Positions 25,219 through 34,805 of a stretch of DNA of 64,000 nt are shown piece by piece (the first letter of the stretch is position 1; every line of letters starts with the position of its first letter). Under the pieces are notes generated by a model that searched no databases, was not told the origin of the DNA, and saw only the letters and a list, made by a program, of their open reading frames with translations. The translations under genes and the position numbers were made by a program. This DNA is from UBA12202 sp002691725 (GTDB taxonomy: Bacteria > Pseudomonadota > Alphaproteobacteria > Puniceispirillales > UBA1172): positions 1 to 64,000 of the forward strand of contig CBFIAU010000006.1 of NCBI GenBank assembly GCA_965660675.1, written 5' to 3'.

Positions 25219-27042
25219 ATGGCCGATGCCGTTAAGGTTGAACCGCCAGCAAAATATGGTGAAAAAATTGGTGTCGGTCAGGCGCTACTAGAATTAGTCA
25301 GATATATATCACCGCGCGGTAATCGTGAGGTGATGACACGAACATTCCTGGCATTGCTGTTTATCTCAATTGCGCGTGCAGCAACATTGATCGTGCCATT
25401 AACTTATGGATGGGTGGTCGATTATGTATCAGAAGACCCGTTCGTATTTGATATTTCTGTCATGTGGTGGCTATTGGGCGCCTATGCTATAGCCAGAATT
25501 AGCCAGCAATTTTTCGATGAGGGGAGCGAGTATGTCTTTGTCCGCGTTGCCCAAAAAGCCGTTCATGCCGCCGCGCTTAAAACCTTTCGGCATCTGCATT
25601 CGCTTAGCCTCAAGTTTCACCTGGACCGTCAGACAGGTGGTTTAACTCGTGCCATTGAACGTGGCGCTAAAGGGATGGAGTTTTTGCTGACTTTTGCTTT
25701 GCTGGAAGTCATGCCATTGATTATAGAACTGATCCTTGTATCAGCGATTTTATGGGGTCTTTTTGGATTTTATTATGCGCTTGTAACGGTCATTACTGTC
25801 ATCATTTATGCCACTTATACGCTTGTTTTGACGGAGTGGCGGATTAAGTTTCGGCGGCGCATGAATGACGCCGATGAGAAAGCCGCTACACGCGCTGTTG
25901 ATTCACTGCTCAATTATGAAACTGTCAAGTATTTCAATGCAGAGGAAATGGAAGCTAAACGATTTTCTAATGCGTTGAAAGGCTATGAAGATGCGGCTGT
26001 TGTGTCGCGTACCTCACTATCTTTAGTCAATGTTGGTCAGGGCTTAATCATTTCTATTGGCTTGATGATTGTGATGGGTCTGGCCGGGCATGATATTAAG
26101 GCTGGTAATTTATCAATCGGCAGTTTTGTGGTCGTTAATACCTATCTCATCCAGCTCTATTTGCCGCTTAATTTCCTTGGTTATATTTATCGTGAGATTA
26201 GGCAATCCATTGCTGATATGGAACGCATGTTTTCGCTGCTGACAGAAGACCCTGATATTAAGGATTTCCCGTCTGCGGTGCCGCTTCAAATCAATGGTGG
26301 CCGGATTGAGTTTGATAAGATCACCTTTACCTATGGCCCGCGTGCGGTTCTCAAACAACTCAGTTTCACGGTTGAGCCGGGGGATCGTGTCGCGTTAGTA
26401 GGGCCGAGTGGCGCGGGCAAGTCCACCATTTCTAAATTATTGTTCAGATTTTATGACCCTGATGCTGGTGAGATTCGCATTGATGGCCAATCCTTAAAAG
26501 GTATAGAACAGTCAAGTTTGCGCGCCGCCATCGCCATGGTTCCGCAAGATACGGTGCTGTTTAACACAACGATTGCTGAGAATATCGCTTATGGCACTGA
26601 TGAAATGGATATGGATAAGGTTCGCAAAGCGTCTGAGCTGGCCTCCCTTGATCAATTCATATCGTCGCTGCCAGATGGCTATGATACACGGGTAGGTGAG
26701 CGCGGCTTAAAATTATCGGGTGGCGAGAAGCAGCGTGTTGCTATCGCTAGAGCTATTCTGAAAAACCCATCTATCTTTCTCTTTGATGAGGCGACATCTG
26801 CCTTGGATAGCCATACCGAAAAACAGATCCAATCCTCACTAAATGAGATTAGTCAGGAAAGAACGACACTTATTATCGCCCACCGTCTGTCTACAATTGT
26901 CTCTTGTGATGAGATTCTTGTTCTGGTTAAGGGGGAAATTGTTGAACGCGGAACGCATACGCAACTGCTCGCCAAAAAAGGCGTCTATTTTGATATGTGG
27001 GAACGCCAAGCCTCAGAAAGCCCGCAAATCACAGCATCATGA
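25219..27042 (+). CDS. Atm1/HMT-type ABC exporter
   Basis: Fused half-transporter: six-helix exporter domain (residues 1-330) and ATPase domain (about 360-600). ATPase motifs are GPSGAGKSTISKLLF (Walker A), LKLSGGEKQRVAIARAIL (signature) and SIFLFDEATSALDSHTE (Walker B). The membrane part has FNAEEMEAKRF and YLIQLYLPLNFLGYIYREIR, typical of Atm1-like proteins that export glutathione-linked sulfur or Fe-S species and metals. Its position 30 bases after sufA suggests co-expression with the SUF genes, matching mitochondrial Atm1 biology. 607 aa, normal length. Confidence 0.92.
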   Translation: MADAVKVEPPAKYGEKIGVGQALLELVRYISPRGNREVMTRTFLALLFISIARAATLIVPLTYGWVVDYVSEDPFVFDISVMWWLLGAYAIARISQQFFDEGSEYVFVRVAQKAVHAAALKTFRHLHSLSLKFHLDRQTGGLTRAIERGAKGMEFLLTFALLEVMPLIIELILVSAILWGLFGFYYALVTVITVIIYATYTLVLTEWRIKFRRRMNDADEKAATRAVDSLLNYETVKYFNAEEMEAKRFSNALKGYEDAAVVSRTSLSLVNVGQGLIISIGLMIVMGLAGHDIKAGNLSIGSFVVVNTYLIQLYLPLNFLGYIYREIRQSIADMERMFSLLTEDPDIKDFPSAVPLQINGGRIEFDKITFTYGPRAVLKQLSFTVEPGDRVALVGPSGAGKSTISKLLFRFYDPDAGEIRIDGQSLKGIEQSSLRAAIAMVPQDTVLFNTTIAENIAYGTDEMDMDKVRKASELASLDQFISSLPDGYDTRVGERGLKLSGGEKQRVAIARAILKNPSIFLFDEATSALDSHTEKQIQSSLNEISQERTTLIIAHRLSTIVSCDEILVLVKGEIVERGTHTQLLAKKGVYFDMWERQASESPQITAS

Positions 27043-28010
27043 TATCTGCCGCCCCTGTTATGCCTGCGCTATCCACCCTGACACATAAGGGCATGGATAT
27101 TCGATATGGGATATGGGGCAAGGCGCTGTATTCAGCGGCAGAGAGGCCAAATAAGCCGATCCTTGTTGTTCTGCCCGGCTTGTCGGAGTTTATTGAAAAA
27201 TACGCCTTGATCATGTTGCCGCTTCTTGAACAAGATGTCGATGCGCTGATTATAGATTGGCCATCGCAAGGCATGAGCGGGCGTCTTTTGGCAGAGCGCT
27301 TGCCTGTCCATATCGGCAATTTTAATGATTATCTTGATGCGCTGGAGGCGGTGCTGAACGCAACGGGTATCCTGCGCGGCAGGCCGGTTATCCTGTTTGG
27401 TCATTCCATGGGTGGGCATTTGGCGTTACGCGCCCTAAAACATATCCCTGACCTTGATATTAAAGGCATAGTGCTTTCCGCCCCCATGATGCAATTAGCG
27501 CTATCGCCAAGCTGGTTTATCAGGCCAGCATTGCAGGTGTTAATGATGCTGGGTTTTGCCAAAAAGCCAGTCTCAGCCAAACATAATCGGCCAGATGGTA
27601 ATACATTTTATGATGATAATCCGCTAACAACCGATGCTGATGGCTATGCGGTGATGCCGCAATTATGGCAACGCTATCCCATGGCTAAAACGTATGAACC
27701 TACCTATGGCTGGGTCAAGGCGGCGTATCAATCTTGCGCACGGACAACGGCCTCAACGTCTTGGTTACATCATCTGTCCTGCCCTATGCAAGCGCATATT
27801 CCTGCCGATGAACGTATTGTTGATGGCAAAATACAGAAATGGGCGGTTGACCAGATACCGCAATGTGAGAGCCATATTTACCCTGCGGCGAGGCACGAAT
27901 TGATGCTTGAACGGCCAGAGATCAGACAATTATTCTGGCATAATGTGATGCAGTTTCTGAAGCGGCTGGATGCGCTCCCCGATACCTGTTCAGATATTGT
28001 CTTAGAATAA
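27039..28010 (+). CDS. Alpha/beta hydrolase, lysophospholipase PldB-like
   Basis: The ATG at 27039 overlaps the exporter stop (ATGA) and is preferred to the in-frame start at 26997. The 323-residue product has the hydrolase nucleophile elbow GHSMGGHLALRAL near residue 130, an upstream LVVLPGLSEFIEKYALIM oxyanion-hole region, and a C-terminal AARHELMLERPEIRQLF containing the catalytic histidine. This arrangement is that of Hydrolase_4/PldB monoacylglycerol lipases and lysophospholipases. A role in membrane-lipid turnover is likely. Its tail overlaps the convergent nadK by 9 bases. Confidence 0.85.
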   Translation: MISAAPVMPALSTLTHKGMDIRYGIWGKALYSAAERPNKPILVVLPGLSEFIEKYALIMLPLLEQDVDALIIDWPSQGMSGRLLAERLPVHIGNFNDYLDALEAVLNATGILRGRPVILFGHSMGGHLALRALKHIPDLDIKGIVLSAPMMQLALSPSWFIRPALQVLMMLGFAKKPVSAKHNRPDGNTFYDDNPLTTDADGYAVMPQLWQRYPMAKTYEPTYGWVKAAYQSCARTTASTSWLHHLSCPMQAHIPADERIVDGKIQKWAVDQIPQCESHIYPAARHELMLERPEIRQLFWHNVMQFLKRLDALPDTCSDIVLE

Positions 28011-28760
28011 GAATTGCTCTTGCATCGCCCGTTCAGCCAAACCTTGACCGGGATCACTAAGAATAGTGTAGCTGATATTTTTATCCATTCTAATGTGAAC
28101 AGTCGACACATCACGGATCTCTGTTCCATCAGCGGCCGCACTAGCTGGCCGAAAATCAGGTTCAATCATGGTTAAATACACATCAGCAGATTGTGGCAAG
28201 ATCGCCCCTCGCCATCGCCGTGGACGGAAGGCACTAACCGGTGTCATGGCCAGAACTTCTGATCCGAGCGGGATAATTGGGCCATGCGCGGATAAATTAT
28301 ATGCGGTCGATCCAGCTGGTGTAGCGATAATCAGCCCATCACCAACCATTTCAGGCAGACGTTCAACCCCATCTATCGAAATCTTGCATTTGACCGCCTG
28401 ATAGCTTTCTCTTGATATGGAAACTTCATTAATGCCGTGGGCGTGGTGAACCTCACCATGGATAGTATGCGCTGTCATAGCGAGCGGATGGATGACCGTT
28501 GTCTCGGCTTTATTAATACATTCAACAAGGTCTTCCTGATGGAACACATTCATCAGAAAGCCAACCGTTCCGCAATTCATCCCATAAACAGGGCGATTGA
28601 CCGCAACAGATGCTTTTAACGTCTTTAGCATCTGCCCATCACCGCCTAAGGCGATAATGACATCACAATCCTCAAGCGCGTGCTGACCATATGCCTCAAC
28701 CAGTTCGGTTAGCCGTTGTTGAGCCATTGGTTTATTTGATGCGGTAAAATGAAAGCGCAT
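28002..28760 (-). CDS. nadK: NAD kinase
   Basis: ATP-dependent phosphorylation of NAD to NADP. The GGDG motif is in DVIIALGGDGQMLKTLKA near residue 37, followed by VYGMNCGTVGFLMN, the NEVSISRES loop near residue 121, and the glycine-rich DGLIIATPAGSTAYNLSAHG near residue 155. At 252 aa it is a short alphaproteobacterial-type NadK lacking the N-terminal extension of the E. coli enzyme. Monocistronic and convergent with the hydrolase. Confidence 0.96.
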   Translation of the reverse strand: MRFHFTASNKPMAQQRLTELVEAYGQHALEDCDVIIALGGDGQMLKTLKASVAVNRPVYGMNCGTVGFLMNVFHQEDLVECINKAETTVIHPLAMTAHTIHGEVHHAHGINEVSISRESYQAVKCKISIDGVERLPEMVGDGLIIATPAGSTAYNLSAHGPIIPLGSEVLAMTPVSAFRPRRWRGAILPQSADVYLTMIEPDFRPASAAADGTEIRDVSTVHIRMDKNISYTILSDPGQGLAERAMQEQFLF

Positions 28761-28863
28761 AATCCATCCTCTTATGATGAACCCATAGCATATATTGTGT
28801 TAACTTGCTATGCTGTGCGCGCTTTGTGCTTGTTTAATTGCTATCATTTCCTATCTTTAATAT

Positions 28864-29751
28864 ATGAATAAACAAAACAAACCCATGTCGGTCATCCCGC
28901 AACCTGATAATAGTGCGCTTGTCAAAATTGTTGAGGGAAGGGATGAGAATAACCAACTGGTCAAAGTGCCCGTGGTGACTGAGCTTCCTTTAACCATCTT
29001 TCTCAATAGACAAGAAATCGTAACAACAATGACGCTTGGCGATTGGCCAGAATATCTGGCTGTCGGGTTTTTGAAGAATCAAAACATGCTCAAGGATGAT
29101 GATGTTATCACGGCTATTGATGTTGATAATGATCTCGGTGTGGTTGTTGTTAGGACAGAACGTGAAACAAATTACGAAGAAAAATTAAAGCAGAAAATCC
29201 AAACAAGTGGCTGTGCCCAAGGCACTCAGTTTGGTGATATGATGGATGCGATGGAAGATATATCGCTTAATCCAGATGCGCGGATACATATCTCTGACAT
29301 GATGCGGCTGATTAAAACGATTAACACGATGCCGAGTTTATATCTTTCCGCAGGTGCTATTCATGGCTGTGTCTTAGCCGAGGGTGATCATGTACTGGCC
29401 TATATCGAAGATGTTGGTCGCCATAACGCGGTTGATAAGATTGCTGGATGGATGCGGCTTAATGATATTTCTGGCGGCAACAAGATTTTTTATACAACTG
29501 GCCGGTTGACCAGCGAGATGGTGATCAAAACCGTGCAGATGCAAATCCCGATTTTGGTATCACGCTCAGGTTTTACCCATTCCGGCGTTGCGATGGCTGA
29601 ACAAACGGGGCTAACCCTCATTGGCCGCGCCAGGGGAAAGCGGTTTACCGCCTTAACAGGCTGTCAGCGTATTATTGATGATTACGATACATATGCAGAT
29701 AATGGTGCTGATGATATAGCATCTCCGCAACGGGCGGCGTCACGGATATGA
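28864..29751 (+). CDS. fdhD: Formate dehydrogenase accessory sulfurtransferase FdhD
   Basis: Sulfur carrier that sulfurates the molybdenum cofactor before insertion into formate dehydrogenases. Family stretches are EWPEYLAVGFLKN-like DWPEYLAVGFLKNQNM, the conserved cysteine in TSGCAQGTQFGD near residue 120, GAIHGCVLAEGDHVLAYIED, VGRHNAVDKIAGWM and TGRLTSEMVIKTVQMQIPIL. Only one cysteine occupies the catalytic loop (SGCAQG, whereas E. coli has two there). 295 aa. It precedes mobA with a 4-base overlap, so both belong to molybdoenzyme maturation; no dehydrogenase gene is in the window. Confidence 0.95.
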   Translation: MNKQNKPMSVIPQPDNSALVKIVEGRDENNQLVKVPVVTELPLTIFLNRQEIVTTMTLGDWPEYLAVGFLKNQNMLKDDDVITAIDVDNDLGVVVVRTERETNYEEKLKQKIQTSGCAQGTQFGDMMDAMEDISLNPDARIHISDMMRLIKTINTMPSLYLSAGAIHGCVLAEGDHVLAYIEDVGRHNAVDKIAGWMRLNDISGGNKIFYTTGRLTSEMVIKTVQMQIPILVSRSGFTHSGVAMAEQTGLTLIGRARGKRFTALTGCQRIIDDYDTYADNGADDIASPQRAASRI

Positions 29752-30422
29752 GTGCCGATTTACCCCCTCCCAAATCGCCGCCCAAATTGCCGCATGATCC
29801 CACTCAGCCTTTACGTTCATCGGATGTCATGGCTGTGATTCTGGCTGGCGGTGAGGCGCGGCGCATGGGTGGTGGTGACAAGACATTGATTGAACTTGGC
29901 GGCAAGCCTATTCTGCGTCATATTCTTGATCGTCTCACCCCGCAATGTAAGGATGTTATTATCAATGCTAATGGTGATCTGAACAGGTTCAAATCGTTTG
30001 GCCTGTCGGTGATAGCGGATCGACTTGATGGCTTTTTGGGGCCATTGGCGGGTATTTTGGCTGGGCTAGATGCGGCGGCGGCACAATATCCTAATAAAAC
30101 TCATGTGCTTAGCCTGGCTGGTGATACGCCGTTTATTCCGCTTAATTTGGTTGAGCGAATGCTCAATAAAGCCAGCCCGACCGGGTTGGTTTGCGCGGCG
30201 TCAGGCGGCCGCACGCATCCGGTATTTGGGCTTTGGCCAGTTTCTATTCGCGCCGAATTACGCGATAAGCTGATTAATGATGGCATCCGTAAAATTGATG
30301 GCTTTACCGCTGCTTATGATGTTGAGATATGTCATTTTGATGGAATTCCTGATCCATTTTTTAATATCAATACGAGCGATGATAAAGACAAGGCAGATCG
30401 TATTCTCAGCCAAGTTCTGTAA
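29748..30422 (+). CDS. mobA: Molybdenum cofactor guanylyltransferase
   Basis: Adds GMP to molybdopterin to give the bis-MGD cofactor of formate dehydrogenase-type enzymes. The nucleotide-binding VILAGGEARRMGGGDKTLIE near residue 30 and the AGDTPFIPLNLVERML segment near residue 124 are typical, as is the closing FFNINTSDD. The N-terminal 27 residues are a proline-rich extension. 224 aa; overlaps fdhD by ATGA. Confidence 0.94.
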   Translation: MSADLPPPKSPPKLPHDPTQPLRSSDVMAVILAGGEARRMGGGDKTLIELGGKPILRHILDRLTPQCKDVIINANGDLNRFKSFGLSVIADRLDGFLGPLAGILAGLDAAAAQYPNKTHVLSLAGDTPFIPLNLVERMLNKASPTGLVCAASGGRTHPVFGLWPVSIRAELRDKLINDGIRKIDGFTAAYDVEICHFDGIPDPFFNINTSDDKDKADRILSQVL

Positions 30423-30511
30423 TATAATCTCAGAAATGCTTGCATCATGGCAAAAGCTGGCTAGATTAGCGCCTATATTAGCGTATTGAAAAATGGAAAT
30501 GGTCATAGCCT

Positions 30512-31450
30512 ATGCTTGAAACGACACAGTTGTTAGCGGATACCTATAAAAACGCAATTGATCGGCTCGTTCAGCGGATGGATAAGCATTTTGATAAGGC
30601 TGTTGATATGATGCTTGAGGCATCAGGGCAGGTGATTGTCTGCGGGATGGGGAAATCTGGTCTGTTTGGTCAGAAAATATCATCGACTTTGGCCTCGACT
30701 GGAACGCCTAGTATTTTTCTTCATCCAGCAGAAGCTATTCATGGTGATTTAGGCCGGGTTCGCGCTAATGATGTGCTGGTGCTGATCTCTAATTCTGGAG
30801 AAACCGAGGAAATTATCCGATTGCTCCCTGCCTTTGAGCGTATCGGGCTGCCAAGCATTATCTTCACAGGGAATTTGAAATCTAGTTTAGCCAAACATAG
30901 TGATGTTGTGCTTGATATATCGGTTGATAGAGAGGCGTGTCCGCTTAATCTTGCTCCGACAACCTCTGGGTTAACGACTCTTGTTATGGGGGATGCGCTG
31001 GCTATTGCTTTGATGGAAAAGCGCGGTTTCAAAGTCGAAGATTTTGCCGCCACCCATCCTGGTGGGGCGCTGGGTAAGCGGCTTCTGGCAAGGGTCAGCG
31101 ATCAGATGATCACAGAAAAACTGCCTTTTGTTCCCCCTAATATGCCAATGTCATCGGTTATTGTTGCTATGACTGAGGGCAGGCTTGGCATCGCGCTTGT
31201 CGGCACGCCTGAAAAGTTAGATGGTATCATTACTGATGGGGATTTGCGCCGTGCGATTGGTGATCAGATTGATTTTCAGCAGACGCAAGCCGAAGGTCTG
31301 ATGTCACCAAATCCGCTGACAGTTCGACCTGAAACCAAAATAACAGAAGCCGAAGCCAAAATGCAAGAGGCGCGTGTCCAGTGTCTTATTGTGGTTGATG
31401 ATAAGCAACATGTATGCGGTGTTGTGCAGATTTTTCAGCCGATATCATGA
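30512..31450 (+). CDS. kdsD: Arabinose-5-phosphate isomerase (KdsD/KpsF)
   Basis: Converts ribulose-5-phosphate to arabinose-5-phosphate for Kdo and thus lipopolysaccharide. The SIS domain (about residues 20-190) contains VIVCGMGKSGLFGQKISSTL, AEAIHGDLGRVRANDVLVLI and SNSGETEEI; two CBS domains follow (IITDGDLRRAI; MSPNPLTVRPETKITEAEAK). 312 aa. The stop overlaps the queA ATG. The presence of this gene implies a Kdo-containing outer membrane. Confidence 0.93.
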   Translation: MLETTQLLADTYKNAIDRLVQRMDKHFDKAVDMMLEASGQVIVCGMGKSGLFGQKISSTLASTGTPSIFLHPAEAIHGDLGRVRANDVLVLISNSGETEEIIRLLPAFERIGLPSIIFTGNLKSSLAKHSDVVLDISVDREACPLNLAPTTSGLTTLVMGDALAIALMEKRGFKVEDFAATHPGGALGKRLLARVSDQMITEKLPFVPPNMPMSSVIVAMTEGRLGIALVGTPEKLDGIITDGDLRRAIGDQIDFQQTQAEGLMSPNPLTVRPETKITEAEAKMQEARVQCLIVVDDKQHVCGVVQIFQPIS

Positions 31451-32490
31451 AACTTGATGATTTTGATTATAAGCTGCCAGCAGAGGCAATCGCGCATAAA
31501 CCGGTGAGCCCACGGCATCAGGCAAAATTGCTTGATATGCGGCAACATGATCTGCAAGACAAGCATATTATAGACTTGCCATCATATCTTAATAGTGATG
31601 ATTTAATCATTGTAAATAATACAAAAGTTATACCTGCACGTTTAAGGGGAAAGCGTGGAGAGGCTGGCATTTCTATCACCCTGCATCAGCAAATATCTCG
31701 CGATCAATGGCGTGTATTTGCTAAGCCAGCAAAGAAACTTCGTCTCAATGATGAGGTGATTTTTGCCCCTGATTTTGTAGCCAGGGTGACGTCTATTGGT
31801 GATGATGGGCAAAGAGAATTACAATTTAACTGCTCAGGTGGTGAATTGGTAATGGCATTGCATAGGCATGGCACGATGCCATTGCCGCCATATATTCCGC
31901 GACCAGATGTGGCGGATGCGGATGATGAGCATGATTATCAAACCCTGTTTGCGCGCCATGAAGGTGCTGTTGCGGCACCAACGGCTGGATTACATTTTGA
32001 TGAAACGCTGATGGATGCGCTGGCGGCTCGCCATATTCCGATTAGGGAAGTCACTCTGCATGTTGGAGCAGGGACGTTTTTACCGGTCAAGGTGGATAAT
32101 CCACGGCACCATATTATGCATAGCGAGTGGGGGGAGATATCGGCAGAGACGGCGGATGCTGTTAATTCTTGTCGCCAGCGCGGGGGACGTATTGTTGCGA
32201 TTGGCACAACGTCACTTCGCCTGCTTGAAAGCTGTTGGCGTGATCATGGTGATATTCGCCCCTATCAAGCGGAAACCGATTTGTTTATTCTGCCCGGATA
32301 TCAGTTTGGGGTTGTCGATATGTTGATGACGAATTTTCATCTGCCGCGTTCGACTCTATTGATGTTGGTATTTGCATTTGCTGGTGAAGATTTGGTCAGA
32401 CGCGGCTATCAGCATGCGCTCAGCCATGGATATCGGTTTTTTTCATATGGTGATGCCTGTTTAATGGAGCGACAGAATGACAAATCCTGA
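31447..32490 (+). CDS. queA: S-adenosylmethionine:tRNA ribosyltransferase-isomerase
   Basis: Forms epoxyqueuosine in tRNA from preQ1 and SAM. The ATG at 31447 (ATGA overlap with kdsD) starts the normal N-terminus MKLDDFDYKLPAEAIAHKP; a longer frame from 31414 lies inside kdsD. Typical stretches: NTKVIPARLRGKR, YQTLFARHEGAVAAPTAGLH, VTLHVGAGTFLPVKV and MLMTNFHLPRSTLLMLVFAF. 347 aa. First of three consecutive queuosine genes; overlaps tgt by 14 bases. Confidence 0.97.
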   Translation: MKLDDFDYKLPAEAIAHKPVSPRHQAKLLDMRQHDLQDKHIIDLPSYLNSDDLIIVNNTKVIPARLRGKRGEAGISITLHQQISRDQWRVFAKPAKKLRLNDEVIFAPDFVARVTSIGDDGQRELQFNCSGGELVMALHRHGTMPLPPYIPRPDVADADDEHDYQTLFARHEGAVAAPTAGLHFDETLMDALAARHIPIREVTLHVGAGTFLPVKVDNPRHHIMHSEWGEISAETADAVNSCRQRGGRIVAIGTTSLRLLESCWRDHGDIRPYQAETDLFILPGYQFGVVDMLMTNFHLPRSTLLMLVFAFAGEDLVRRGYQHALSHGYRFFSYGDACLMERQNDKS

Positions 32491-33616
32491 CTTTCAGTTT
32501 TCGCTTTTGAACAGTGATGGCGGCGCTCGTCGCGGCCGTCTTAACACTGCTCATGGGGTGATTGAAACGCCTGTATTCATGCCGGTTGGCACAGCTGCCA
32601 CGGTGAAAGCCATGACGGTTGATGATGTCTGGGCAACTGGCGCCATGATCATTCTTGCTAATACCTATCATTTGATGCTTCGACCGGGGGCTGAACGTGT
32701 GGAAAGGCTAGGTGGTGTTCGTCGGATGATGGGATGGGATGGCCCTTTGCTAACCGATTCTGGCGGCTTTCAGGTTATGTCGCTGGGTAATTTGCGAAAG
32801 ATTGATGAGGATGGTGTCACCTTCAAATCACATCTAGATGGGTCAAAGCACCGCCTAACCCCGGAACGGTCTACCGATATTCAGCGCATGCTTGATGCGA
32901 CAATTACGATGGCATTTGATGAATGTACGCCATTTCCGGCTGAGCATGATGTGGCCGCCACCTCAATGCGGTTATCAATGGATTGGGCAGAACGCTGCCG
33001 TGCGGCTTTTGTCAAAAGACAGGGTTATGGTCAGTTTGGCATTGTTCAGGGTAGCATTTATCCTGATTTAAGAGAAGAGTCTGTTAAGCGCCTGGAGCAA
33101 ATTGATTTTGATGGTTATGCGGTTGGCGGTCTGGCTGTTGGTGAAGGCCAAGACGCCATGTTCGCAACGCTTGATGTCACCACCCCGATGATGCGCGCGG
33201 ATAAGCCACGTTATCTGATGGGGGTTGGTAAACCTGATGATATTGTGGGTGCTGTCGCGCGCGGGATTGATATGTTTGATTGTGTTTTGCCAACGCGGTC
33301 GGGACGCACGGGTCAGGCATTTACCCCACGCGGAACGGTTAACATGAAAAATGCTCGTCACGCGGATGACCCTAGACCGCTTGATGAGACTTGCGCTTGC
33401 TCTGCCTGCAGACGTTATTCGCGTGCCTATCTGCATCATTTATTCAAAGCCGATGAAGTGCTAGGGCTTATGCTGTTAACGCAGCATAATATCACCTATT
33501 ATCAGCATTTGACGGCGGCTATTCGGACGGCTATTGATCATGGCCAATTTGCCGATTTTGCTGATCAATTTTATGAAACCAAAGCGTTGGGTGATATTCC
33601 GCCGTTAGACGGATAA
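32477..33616 (+). CDS. tgt: Queuine/preQ1 tRNA-guanine transglycosylase
   Basis: Exchanges guanine-34 for preQ1 in GUN-anticodon tRNAs. The catalytic aspartate lies in LLTDSGGFQVMSLG near residue 95 and the nucleophile in the GVGKPDDIVGAVARGIDMFD/CVLPTRSGRTG region near residue 265-280. The zinc site is CACSACRRYSRAYLHHLF (C-x-C-x2-C plus His). 379 aa, complete. Translationally coupled to queA. Confidence 0.97.
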   Translation: MTNPDFQFSLLNSDGGARRGRLNTAHGVIETPVFMPVGTAATVKAMTVDDVWATGAMIILANTYHLMLRPGAERVERLGGVRRMMGWDGPLLTDSGGFQVMSLGNLRKIDEDGVTFKSHLDGSKHRLTPERSTDIQRMLDATITMAFDECTPFPAEHDVAATSMRLSMDWAERCRAAFVKRQGYGQFGIVQGSIYPDLREESVKRLEQIDFDGYAVGGLAVGEGQDAMFATLDVTTPMMRADKPRYLMGVGKPDDIVGAVARGIDMFDCVLPTRSGRTGQAFTPRGTVNMKNARHADDPRPLDETCACSACRRYSRAYLHHLFKADEVLGLMLLTQHNITYYQHLTAAIRTAIDHGQFADFADQFYETKALGDIPPLDG

Positions 33617-33653
33617 TATAGAAAAATCTCTCATATTCTGTCATCATAACATC

Positions 33654-34805
33654 ATGATAGCGCCTGTCAGAACTGAACTCATCCATGATCTTGCCACCAG
33701 CCACGGATTTAGCGTTGTCGGTATTGCCAGTGCTGAGGCTGATGCCGAATTAGCAGAACGGCTAGATGCTTTTCTTGATGCTGGGCATCATGGTGATATG
33801 CAATGGATGAAAGATACGCGCGACCGCCGAATCTCGCCTGTTGCTATGTGGTCAGATGCTAAATCTGCCATTGTCCTTGGTATGAATTACGCCCCTGATC
33901 ATGACCCTATGGAAAACCTCACTTCACGCTCGCATGGGAATATTTCTGTCTATGCACGGGGCAGGGATTATCATGATGTGATCAAAGGCAAGTTAAAGCA
34001 ATGTGCCGCCCAAATAGCGAAAGGTTTAGACATAGAGGTGAAGGTTTTTGTGGATACGGCGCCATTAATGGAAAAGCCGCTTGCCGCGCGTTCAGGGCTT
34101 GGCTGGCAAGGCAAACACACCAATCTGGTATCGCGGGAATATGGCTCATGGCTATTTATCGGCGTCATATTAACGAATGCTGAGCTAGCACCCCATCAGC
34201 CTGCGGAAGACCATTGCGGCAGCTGTACGCGCTGTTTAGATATTTGCCCAACAGATGCTTTTCCGGCGCCTTATCAGCTGGATGCCAGACGCTGTATTTC
34301 CTATTTGACGATTGAATATGCCGGCATCATTCCGCCTGAGTTTCGCCGACCTATGGGTAATCGCATTTTTGGATGTGATGATTGTTTAGCGGTATGCCCG
34401 TGGAACAGATTTGCCCGCACAGCAAGTGAGCAGAAACTGCAAGCAAGAGCTGAGCTGACCATGCCAATGCTGGCGGATTTACTTGCTCTTAATGAGGCGG
34501 CTTTCAGGAAACAATTTGCCGCATCACCAGTCAAACGCACAGGCTATCAGCGCTTTATCAGGAATGTTCTGATTGCTTGCGGCAATAGTGGCAATGCGAG
34601 GCTAACCCCTGCCGTTAAGAGGCATTTAGACTCTGCTGATATGGTTATTCGTGCCAGTGCTATCTGGGCGTTATCGCAAATTATGCCGGCAGATGATTTC
34701 GCAGCGCTAGCGTCGCAATGCAGGCCAAGCGAAGATCATCAAGATGTAGCCGCTGAATGGGATTCCGGAATAAGCATCTGCAATGCTCCAGCGAATAACA
34801 TATAG
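33654..34805 (+). CDS. queG: Epoxyqueuosine reductase
   Basis: Cobalamin and Fe-S enzyme making queuosine from epoxyqueuosine in the last step. Two [4Fe-4S] motifs: HCGSCTRCLDICPTDAF near residue 188 and FGCDDCLAVCPWNRF near residue 240. The N-terminal GFSVVGIASAEAD, the cobalamin-region KPLAARSGLGWQGKHTNL, and C-terminal HEAT-like segment (RASAIWALSQIMP) agree with QueG. 383 aa. The last 67 bases overlap the convergent pcs gene. Confidence 0.95.
   Translation: MIAPVRTELIHDLATSHGFSVVGIASAEADAELAERLDAFLDAGHHGDMQWMKDTRDRRISPVAMWSDAKSAIVLGMNYAPDHDPMENLTSRSHGNISVYARGRDYHDVIKGKLKQCAAQIAKGLDIEVKVFVDTAPLMEKPLAARSGLGWQGKHTNLVSREYGSWLFIGVILTNAELAPHQPAEDHCGSCTRCLDICPTDAFPAPYQLDARRCISYLTIEYAGIIPPEFRRPMGNRIFGCDDCLAVCPWNRFARTASEQKLQARAELTMPMLADLLALNEAAFRKQFAASPVKRTGYQRFIRNVLIACGNSGNARLTPAVKRHLDSADMVIRASAIWALSQIMPADDFAALASQCRPSEDHQDVAAEWDSGISICNAPANNI

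Noticed and set aside
34739..34805. The 67-base overlap of queG and pcs as a sign of a wrong gene end.
   Set aside because: Both reading frames are convergent, carry family-consistent C-termini and simply share their 3' ends.
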